Source: Candidatus Syntrophosphaera sp. (lineage in GTDB: Bacteria > Cloacimonadota > Cloacimonadia > Cloacimonadales > Cloacimonadaceae). Taken from it: a stretch of 33,719 nt of DNA. Shown piece after piece: positions 16,737 to 24,009 of this stretch (within the stretch, counting starts at the first letter, position 1; each line of letters starts with the position of its first letter). The DNA lies in the NCBI GenBank assembly GCA_019429425.1, contig JAHYIU010000014.1, positions 1 to 33,719 on the forward strand, written 5' to 3'. Made by a program: the position numbers and the translations under genes. A model generated the notes under the pieces. The model was given only the letters and a program-made list of their open reading frames with translations, ran no database searches and was not told the origin of the DNA.

Positions 16737-16866
16737 GCCGACGTCCTCGTAGGCGAAGCTCCGCAGGAGCTTTTTTCTGTCTCGACCGGCCCACCTTGGA
16801 AAAAGCAACTGACCCCTCACGAAGCCCTGCGGTCTTTCAGCCGACGGGGACGTCGGCAGTCCATGG
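16737..16866 (+). repeat. CCTCGTA / GGAGC hairpin repeat, copy 1 (divergent)
   Basis: GCCGACGTCCTCGTA, an inner AGCTCC-GCA-GGAGCT hairpin, GAAGCCCTGCGG and GGGGACGTCGGC occur in the same order as in the copies at 27383-27475 and 32710-32850. GCCGACGTC (16737-16745) can pair with GACGTCGGC (16849-16857), enclosing the whole element. This copy has about 30 extra bases between the inner hairpin and the GCCCTGCGG block. Confidence 0.65.
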
Positions 16867-16890
16867 CCGCCAAATTGCACCCCGCTTCCC

Positions 16891-16926
16891 CGCTAAAACG
16901 CCAAAACGCTAAAACGCCAAAACGCC
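16891..16926. repeat. Short tandem repeat, 8-bp unit
   Basis: Four and a half copies of CGCYAAAA alternate between CGCTAAAA and CGCCAAAA. The tract lies about 90 bp upstream of the zinc-ribbon gene. Together with the preceding repeat it accounts for most of the interval 16583-17017, where I see no gene. Confidence 0.85.
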
Positions 16927-17017
16927 ACCTCCAGTTTTTCCCCATTCCTCCCCCAGGCGAGGAAAAATCTTGACTCCCGGAACGGATCTGGCTGCCTGGG
17001 CACAGGGACAAAAACAT

Positions 17018-17275
17018 ATGCGAACCGGAAAGATAATCGACATCGACTGCCGCTGCGGCTGCAAACTGTTCCGCTATTTCAAGGCGGGGAAGGGCAGGCT
17101 CATCAAATGCCTGCTCAGCCGCCTCAGCGAAGACTACGTCGGCCTGCAGGGGGCCGCAACCCTCTCCCGTCCCCTCTGCCCAAACTGCGGCAAGGAACTG
17201 GGCATCATCATGATGATCCACGGCGAACCCGCCCTCAAACTGAATCAGGGCACCATCAAAAGCGTCCGGATATAG
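17018..17275 (+). CDS. Small zinc-ribbon-like hypothetical protein
   Basis: The 85-residue basic protein has six cysteines: 11, 13 and 15 (DCRCGCKLF), 31, and 54 and 57 (CPNCGKELG). The first cluster and the CPNC knuckle probably bind one zinc. A charged FKAGKGRLIKC stretch lies between them. Small proteins of this pattern are widespread hypotheticals, sometimes annotated as zinc-ribbon or Com-like, and I cannot assign a function. The ATG at 17018 has only a weak AGGGA upstream. A TTG at 16970 has a better placed GAGG and would add 16 residues with no cysteines. The gene stands alone among repeats. Confidence 0.6.
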   Translation: MRTGKIIDIDCRCGCKLFRYFKAGKGRLIKCLLSRLSEDYVGLQGAATLSRPLCPNCGKELGIIMMIHGEPALKLNQGTIKSVRI

Positions 17276-17294
17276 CTCCCCCGACCCCGCCAGA

Positions 17295-17409
17295 TGTAGC
17301 CGGAGGATTCCGATCCTCCGCATCCAGGGATAAACAATAGGTGAAGGGTTTGCAGAGCTTTGGAAAGCTCTGGCTACATTTGCAGAGGATCGGAATCCTC
17401 CGGCTACAT
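17295..17409. repeat. Cluster of three TGTAGCC hairpin repeats
   Basis: Three REP-like units of 28-29 bases occur here. Unit one (17295-17323) is TGTAGCC plus a stem GGAGGAT/ATCCTCC. Unit two (17351-17378) is inverted and has the stem AGAGCTTT/AAAGCTCT followed by GGCTACA. Unit three (17381-17409) is inverted with the GAGGAT/ATCCTC stem. All units share the outer GCA...GGCTACA frame while the stem sequence differs between two types. Confidence 0.9.
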
Positions 17410-17418
17410 GGCTCCCCG

Positions 17419-17500
17419 CATAACGCGTAACCCCATAACGCGTAACCCATAACGCATAACGCGTAACCCATAACGCTTAACCCATAACGCGTAACGCATC
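17419..17500. repeat. Imperfect tandem repeat CATAACGCGTAACC
   Basis: About seven imperfect copies of CATAACGCGTAACC or shorter versions (CATAACGC, CATAACGCTTAACC) run up to the stop codon of the next gene. ACGCGT is self-complementary. A shorter related tract, including the perfect palindrome GTTACGCGTAAC, lies at 18142-18167. Confidence 0.8.
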
Positions 17501-17948
17501 ACATCTCCTGCGTGAGCAGCTCATACCCGTTCACCGGGGCCAGAAGGCCCGCGTCCACGGCTCTTTTGACAGAGCGGCAGGGCAGGTCGTGGAGTTCGAT
17601 GTAGGTTCTGGAGATGAATTCCAGGTCGATGGTTTCCGGGCTTTCCTTGGCCAGGTTCCACATCATTTTGGTGAAGGCGTTGTACCAGTTTTGCAGGATC
17701 ACGTCTTCATTGGCGGTGCGCCGGTTGTGGATGTCCACGTAGACGCTGAGGTCGCTGCGGAAACCCGCAGAGGGATTCAGCGCCTTCAGGTTGGTCGCGA
17801 TCCGCCCGAAGCGCAGGGTGGCCTCGCAGGGCCGGGGCTTGAACCAGGGGCGCACGATCACGCGCTTCAGCCGGGGGTTGTAGTAATAGACCAGCCCGTC
17901 GCAGGTGCCGCGGTAGGCCTGGATCATGTTTTTGAAGTAGGCTCGCAT
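17499..17948 (-). CDS. Hypothetical protein flanked by repeats
   Basis: I do not recognise this 149-residue protein. It is basic and soluble-looking, with YYYNPRLKRVIVRPWFKP near residue 21, NLKALNPSAGFRSDLSVYVDIHN near 53-75 and a helical C-terminal half ending in LLAPVNGYELLTQEM. There is no signal peptide or membrane span. It is almost certainly a real gene, because AAGGAGG lies 7 bases before the ATG. It lacks the HUH and tyrosine motifs of REP-associated transposases. Direct copies of a composite repeat (GGATCGGAATCCTCC, GGCTACATGG, then CGCGTAACC) lie just beyond both ends, so the gene may have been duplicated or moved as a unit. Confidence 0.75.
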   Translation of the reverse strand: MRAYFKNMIQAYRGTCDGLVYYYNPRLKRVIVRPWFKPRPCEATLRFGRIATNLKALNPSAGFRSDLSVYVDIHNRRTANEDVILQNWYNAFTKMMWNLAKESPETIDLEFISRTYIELHDLPCRSVKRAVDAGLLAPVNGYELLTQEM

Positions 17949-17983
17949 ATTGTTTCCTCCTTGTTGCGTAGCTTGTTTTGGTA

Positions 17984-18018
17984 AGTTAAGAGTTAAGAGT
18001 TAAGAGTTGAGAGTTAAG
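17984..18018. repeat. 7-bp tandem repeat upstream of the hypothetical gene
   Basis: Five copies of AGTTAAG (one reads AGTTGAG) lie 36 bp upstream of the start codon of the minus-strand hypothetical gene, in its promoter region. Copy-number changes could alter promoter spacing. That is inference only. Confidence 0.85.
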
Positions 18019-18074
18019 CTTGCGCAGAAACCAGATCCACGCGGATTTAAAAGATCATTTTCATACGGATTAAA

Positions 18075-18177
18075 CAGAGGATCGGAATCCTCCGGCTACA
18101 TATGCAGAGGATCGGAATCCTCCGGCTACATGGTTCCTCGCGTTACGCGTAACCAGCAACGCGTAACCATTAAACGC
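18075..18177. repeat. Two TGTAGCC hairpin units and ACGCGTAACC tract
   Basis: Two inverted GAGGATCGGAATCCTC hairpin units (18075-18101 and 18103-18131), each followed by CGGCTACA, are followed in turn by TGGTTCCTCGC and the palindrome GTTACGCGTAAC (18142-18153). The same order of elements is found at 17381-17430. Confidence 0.85.
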
Positions 18178-18241
18178 CACATATAACCTCGCCGAGTTTG
18201 ACGTTTCCCGCCATTATACCCAGACCGTTCATTGCCCATTA

Positions 18242-18288
18242 GCCTCCCGCCGAGTAACCGCCGGTTGGGCGAGTGGTCGGCGGGAGGC
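18242..18288. repeat. Perfect 12-bp-stem hairpin
   Basis: GCCTCCCGCCGA (18242-18253) is perfectly complementary to TCGGCGGGAGGC (18277-18288) with a 23-base loop that itself contains CCGCC/GGGCG. It has no T-run, so it looks like a repeat-type hairpin rather than a terminator. Confidence 0.75.
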
Positions 18289-18367
18289 AAGTGAGTGGCG
18301 GGTGAATCTGACCTGAGGGACAGATAGCTGTTGATTCATTTCCTAACAAGGATAGAGGCCTTGCCAC

Positions 18368-18434
18368 GCTGGAGTCGAGCGAGGAACGAGCATGGACTCC
18401 AGCAAGACGACAAACAATTATCCTGGAGTCCATG
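18368..18434. repeat. Alternative-pairing hairpin around CTGGAGTC
   Basis: GCTGGAGTC (18368-18376) can pair with GACTCCAGC (18395-18403). The same central segment, CATGGACTCCAG (18391-18402), can instead pair with CTGGAGTCCATG (18423-18434). Two mutually exclusive stems are therefore available. Confidence 0.65.
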
Positions 18435-18503
18435 CGGGGCCGGATAAATAATCACACTTATGAAGCAAAGCTCATCAACCGGCCCGCTCGATTCCAGGGA
18501 TCT

Positions 18504-19327
18504 TCTCCAAATCACCAAATCACAACCAAATCACAAACCTTGTGATTTGGTGACTTATTGTGGGACAAAGGTTTAACCCACCAAATCACAAAATCACAAC
18601 TTCCTTACGGCCCCCGGCGAGAGTAGATGATTTCTCCGGTCCCGGACGCTTTCTTAGGCTGGACAGGACGGATCCCCGGCTGGGGTGCTCTTTGCCAGGC
18701 TGGCCCTGCAGGATGGGGGTGAGAGGATATCCTATAATGATATATAGAAATATATTTATATGTAATAATTGTCTTTTGTATATGTATATCATATTTGTAG
18801 TTATATGTTATTTGTTTCAAAACCAGAACCACCAGCACCTGTCGTCCCTGCCTATGAGCCCTCGGATCTGCCAGACCCAGGAGCGTTGTCATCCCGGCGC
18901 AGGAGGCTGTGTGAAAACTCACCACAGAGTCCCGTAGGGACGGTATTTTAGATAGCTACGTTGGTTTTAGGTGTTTGCATGAGTCACGTAGGGACGACAT
19001 ATCAGATATGTATCTCATTCTGGCCTATGAAGATGACGCCTCCCAATATGCCGTCCCCATGGGACTCTGGAGATATGTTTGGGGCTGCACGTGCTATCTA
19101 AAATGCCGTCCCTACGGGACTTATTGAGACCCTTCACTCACTATTCACACTGGCTCCCGAGCCGGGATGACAGCCATTCTCTTACTACGCATTTAGGTCC
19201 CCGACTGCGGAACGGCGCCCTCCCGTAGGAATGTGTGATTTTGTGATTTGGTGGCTTAAGTGATTGCGGGACAGTGAGTCGCCAAGTCACAAGGCTTGTG
19301 ATTTGGTTGTGATTTGGTGATTTTGAG
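18504..19327. repeat. Nested inverted repeat of about 0.8 kb
   Basis: The outer arms (18504-18600 and 19233-19327) are inverted, gapless-looking copies dominated by variants of CAAATCACAA. Further in, 18881-18960 and 19090-19178 are also inverted copies (GTCATCCCGG against CCGGGATGAC, and GTCCCGTAGGGACGG with ATTTTAGATAGC against their reverse complements). Four GTCCCGTAGGGAC-type hairpins lie at 18929, 18983, 19053 and 19108, two in each orientation. No convincing gene exists inside. The left half contains an extra segment of about 280 bp with an AT-rich core. Confidence 0.75.
18729..18830. other. AT-rich island inside the inverted repeat
   Basis: Roughly 100 bases are overwhelmingly A and T, with many TATA, ATAT and TTGTA steps, in a region that is otherwise GC-rich. 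No open frame or clear promoter pair could be supported. Confidence 0.6.
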
Positions 19328-19380
19328 CCAGACCGCCAGATTTAACCGGTGAAGCAAAACCCCGCGAATATCGAGAAAAG

Positions 19381-19428
19381 CCAGATGAATCGGTGGAACG
19401 ACCAGATAAATCTGGTGTTCCGGCATGC
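19381..19428 (+). repeat. CCAG/CTGG hairpin repeat, copy 1
   Basis: This 48-base element aligns with 32233-32280. The sequence between the stems (GGAACGACC and GGTGTTCCG) is conserved, while the hairpin stem here is CCAGAT/ATCTGG and in the other copy is CCGGCT/A-ACCGG. The stem changes mostly keep pairing. Confidence 0.6.
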
Positions 19429-19496
19429 GTCAGCTTCCCTTTTTCCCATTTTCCCTTTTGCCCTGTTTCCCTTTTTCGTTCTTGCCTCGCGCGGAG

Positions 19497-19531
19497 CAAA
19501 AAAAAGGGGGAAAGCGAAGATCACTTTCCCC
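19497..19531 (-). terminator. Terminator of gdhA
   Basis: On the minus strand, GGGGAAAG pairs with CTTTCCCC (19507-19514 with 19524-19531) around a 9-base loop and is followed by a run of nine or more T (19497-19505). It lies 20 bp after the gdhA stop codon. Confidence 0.85.
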
Positions 19532-19550
19532 GGGCATAACAATTGATGGT

Positions 19551-20909
<1,359 letters not shown>

Positions 20910-21001
20910 TTATGTGATGGATGATTTGGACGCTTTGATGGCCGGTAGCGGCGCTGAGCCTATGTTCGTTGCTTGTTCATTCGACTTTGGACACATACGT
21001 T

Positions 21002-23947
21002 TCACTTAATTATGACGGCGTTTTTTCCGTCAAATAAAAACTTCATATTCCGGGGAGTTTTTTTAGCCAGGAAGTACTGGCCCTCCGCCAGGGTTTCCAG
21101 AGAGGCCAGCCAAGTCCAATCCAGCCAGTCATTTGCGGCTTTCTCCCAAACCGTGAGGTAGCCAACGTTCATGGAAAAAAGATTGTGGAAGAAGTGCGAT
21201 CCGTGGGAGGCCTCGATGGACATATTGGGCAGCACGACCTCGACGATGATCTGGGCGTTGCAGATCTGGCTCCAGTTCACGGGTATGCCCAGGAAGCGGT
21301 CGCTCGAGCCCCAGCGTCCTGGCCCAATGAGGACATATTTGGTTCCGGAGTCCCGCATTGCCTGGTTCATGTCGTCCAGTTCCCTGGCCATTTCCTCCGT
21401 TTTGACGATGTCGAATTTCTCCGGCGGGATGTAGAGGATGGTATCCAATTCCTCGTTGATCTCGCTGCCGAGGGCGTAGGAAGAATATACGATCAGGTCC
21501 TGTTTGCTGGCCGCGTATTTTTCCAGGGGCTGGGAATAATGGTGGATGTTTACGGCGATGGGGCGGACCTGCAGCAGATGGAAAGAGGCCATACCGCTGT
21601 GTTCGTCGACGTCGAAGGCGAATTCCATCTCGATCTCGCAGCCGAGGACTTCCCTGCCCAGCAGCAGGAGGTCGCGGATGATGGGCGCCAGGGGGTATTC
21701 GTTGTAGTGCAATAGCTTGCGGTAGGTGATCACCCTTGGGCCGGGGATATGCCTGCCGTCCTTGAATTCCTTGTTTTCATAGTCCCAGACCGAGGAAAGC
21801 AGGCTGAGGCTGGTCTCGCAGAGTTTCTGGCTGATCCGCAGCCTGGAGAGGGAGGCCTTTTCCCCGCTGCTGAGGTCAAACTCCGTTAGCGAAGGCTGGA
21901 TGGTGTAAAGATGGCGTTGGGCGGCCTCGACGATGTCCGTGGGTTTGAACATGTCCTTGTTCGGGAAGCGGGGGCAGAAGGCGAAAGTCCGTTCGCGCTC
22001 GACCGCCGTTTTGCCCAAACCGGTGGAAAGGGTCACCACGCCGTCCTCGTGGCCCATGTTCGTGCCGGGATAGAAATTGTAGGATTGGGCGACTCCGGAG
22101 ACCAAAGGATAGAAATGGTCTTCATGGGCGGAGCCGGCCACTTTCTGGATGATCACGGCCATCTTCTCCTCGCGGGCGGGGATGTGCAGTTTCTCGCGGT
22201 AGACCCGGGCGGATTTTTGGAACATCGAGGAATAGACCAGCTTGACTGCCTGGATGAGCTGTTCCAGGCGGATCCTGGGGTCGGGATTACTGTTGGGGAT
22301 CAGATAGGTGCGAAACACGCCGGCGAAGGGATTGGCGATCGAATCTTCCAGGATCGAGGAAGAACGCACGGCCAGGGGAAACACGCCCTGGTTGATGATC
22401 TGTTCGAGCACCGCCACCACAGTCTCCGGTAGGCGGGCATCAAGAAAGAGCTGGTCGATCTCTGCGTCGGAGTATTTTTCCTCGTCGTCCAGCAAGGCCA
22501 GCAGAGGCGGGTTTGCCGCCAGGTAGGAATCGAAGATGCCGGTGGCCAGAACCGCCGCCACGGGCACACTGATCTGGACCTCGGGGTATCTTTCGCAGAT
22601 GTTGCTGTAGCGGTTCAGCACCACGTTCAGGAAGGCCAACCCACGACCCTTGCCGCCGATGGAATCGTCTCCCACTTTGTAGATGAGGTTGAGCTGAAAA
22701 TCGCTTTCGCTGTTCCAATCCTGGATCTTTTCCCTTCTGCGGTAGGAAATGAGCGATTCGAAGGCTTCGCCGATCCGGTCGCGCAGGATTTGGGCTTCGC
22801 CGATGTCGCGGAATTTGTCGATGTACTTGGCCAGGGCCAGTTCCGCGTGGGTGCGCAGCCAGTTGTAGACGTGGCGGTTCTGATAGTGGAAAAGCAGGCT
22901 TACTTCCGGGATGGAGCTCAACTGGCGGTCCAGCCCGATCAGGGATTCAGCCTCGCCGATGACGCTTTGGTCCGGCAGGCGGAAGACGAACTTGCCAAAG
23001 CCGATCTCGTTTTCCAGCCAGCGCCTGATCCTGGTCTTCAATCCGGGCAGGTCCTTGTAGAGGAATTCACCTTCGTTGCTGGTGACGATATCGTTGTATT
23101 TGGGGTTGAAGCTTTGCAGGAGGAAGGGGAGGTGGGGATCGTGTTTCCGGATGTGCTGGAGCAGGTTTATCCCTCCGTCCCGGAAAGACGAGCCCATGTA
23201 GTGGTAATTGACGTTGCTGACGATGCCGATGATGTTGGCGGAGTACTTTGCGTGGAAGGCCACGGCGCTGTCATAATCGTGGAGGAGCATGACGCGGGGG
23301 CGGGCCTTGATGTAGAGGGTCTTGTTCACATCCTGGTGTTCGCGCAGGATGACGGTCTGGTTCAGGAGCATGACCTGTTCCTGCAGCAGGGGCAAAAACT
23401 GGGAATAGTAGGGGATGAAGGTCTCCACCACGAGGATGAGCGGAATGGGCAGGAGCGCGACGTCGTGGTCGATGTTCTGGATCAATTCCCATTGCTTGAT
23501 GATGGCCAAAACGAGCTTCGAATCCCCGTTCCAATAGAAGAAATCCTCCACATCGCGCAGTTCCTCGAGATGGTTTTCCACAAACATCAGGTCCTGCGGC
23601 GCGCCCATCAGGAAAAAGATCGGCAGTTCCGGCTTCAGCTTTTTGATCCGGCTCACCAGTTCCAGGGCGATGGAACGCATGGAAGCCAGATGGATGATGA
23701 TGATGTCGATCTTTTCCAGTTCCAGCAGGCTGATTGTGCTATCCAGAGAGGAAGTGTGGTGGATGACCGGCTGGGTGGAGAGATTCATCAGATGGAAATC
23801 CTCGAGCACCTGCTCGGCCAGAAAGCCGTCCACTTCAAACACGAAGGAATCGTAAAGTGAGGCGATCATCAGGATGTGCTGGACCCGCCGGGGCGTCATC
23901 TGGTCAAGCTGTTCCAGCTCGATCGACCAGTAATTTGAGGTGATCAT
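21002..23947 (-). CDS. Receiver-like and PEP/pyruvate-binding domain protein, degenerate receiver (paralogue 2)
   Basis: The 981-residue protein has four parts. Receiver-like domain 1 (about 22-155) has His86 at the phospho-acceptor position. Receiver-like domain 2 (about 168-305) has lost the acidic pair (LVVETF, Glu175-Thr176) and carries Asn245 instead of the acceptor Asp (GIVSNVNYH). The PPDK/PEP-synthase N-terminal ATP-grasp domain (about 420-800) has GGKGRGLAFLN, AVRSSSILED, NPFAGVFRTYL and LQVRPI. The C-terminal domain contains LIGPGRWGSSDRFLGIPV (from about 873) and GSHFFHNLFSMNVGY. No phosphohistidine swivel motif or PEP-binding barrel is present, so it is not a working PEP synthase. 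GGAGGGGG precedes the ATG. It lies 62 bp after its paralogue. Its function is unknown. Confidence 0.85.
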   Translation of the reverse strand: MITSNYWSIELEQLDQMTPRRVQHILMIASLYDSFVFEVDGFLAEQVLEDFHLMNLSTQPVIHHTSSLDSTISLLELEKIDIIIIHLASMRSIALELVSRIKKLKPELPIFFLMGAPQDLMFVENHLEELRDVEDFFYWNGDSKLVLAIIKQWELIQNIDHDVALLPIPLILVVETFIPYYSQFLPLLQEQVMLLNQTVILREHQDVNKTLYIKARPRVMLLHDYDSAVAFHAKYSANIIGIVSNVNYHYMGSSFRDGGINLLQHIRKHDPHLPFLLQSFNPKYNDIVTSNEGEFLYKDLPGLKTRIRRWLENEIGFGKFVFRLPDQSVIGEAESLIGLDRQLSSIPEVSLLFHYQNRHVYNWLRTHAELALAKYIDKFRDIGEAQILRDRIGEAFESLISYRRREKIQDWNSESDFQLNLIYKVGDDSIGGKGRGLAFLNVVLNRYSNICERYPEVQISVPVAAVLATGIFDSYLAANPPLLALLDDEEKYSDAEIDQLFLDARLPETVVAVLEQIINQGVFPLAVRSSSILEDSIANPFAGVFRTYLIPNSNPDPRIRLEQLIQAVKLVYSSMFQKSARVYREKLHIPAREEKMAVIIQKVAGSAHEDHFYPLVSGVAQSYNFYPGTNMGHEDGVVTLSTGLGKTAVERERTFAFCPRFPNKDMFKPTDIVEAAQRHLYTIQPSLTEFDLSSGEKASLSRLRISQKLCETSLSLLSSVWDYENKEFKDGRHIPGPRVITYRKLLHYNEYPLAPIIRDLLLLGREVLGCEIEMEFAFDVDEHSGMASFHLLQVRPIAVNIHHYSQPLEKYAASKQDLIVYSSYALGSEINEELDTILYIPPEKFDIVKTEEMARELDDMNQAMRDSGTKYVLIGPGRWGSSDRFLGIPVNWSQICNAQIIVEVVLPNMSIEASHGSHFFHNLFSMNVGYLTVWEKAANDWLDWTWLASLETLAEGQYFLAKKTPRNMKFLFDGKNAVIIK

Positions 23948-24009
23948 GAGCGGTTGCCCCCTCCGAGCGAGATCCTGTTCAATTCTCCAGACAGCATCTG
24001 CCCATTCCT

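Noticed and set aside
17499-17948. REP-associated tyrosine transposase (RAYT) explaining the hairpins
   Set aside because: The protein has no HUH motif, no catalytic tyrosine context and no similarity I can recognise to RAYT proteins.
17295-18177. CRISPR-like spaced repeats
   Set aside because: Units are palindromic, face both ways, have irregular spacing and differ in stem sequence. No regular 30-40 bp unique spacers or cas genes are present.
18560-18937. A 125-codon plus-strand open frame inside the inverted repeat
   Set aside because: It runs through repeat arms and the AT-rich island, has no ribosome-binding site and gives a low-complexity, cysteine-rich translation with no recognisable domain.
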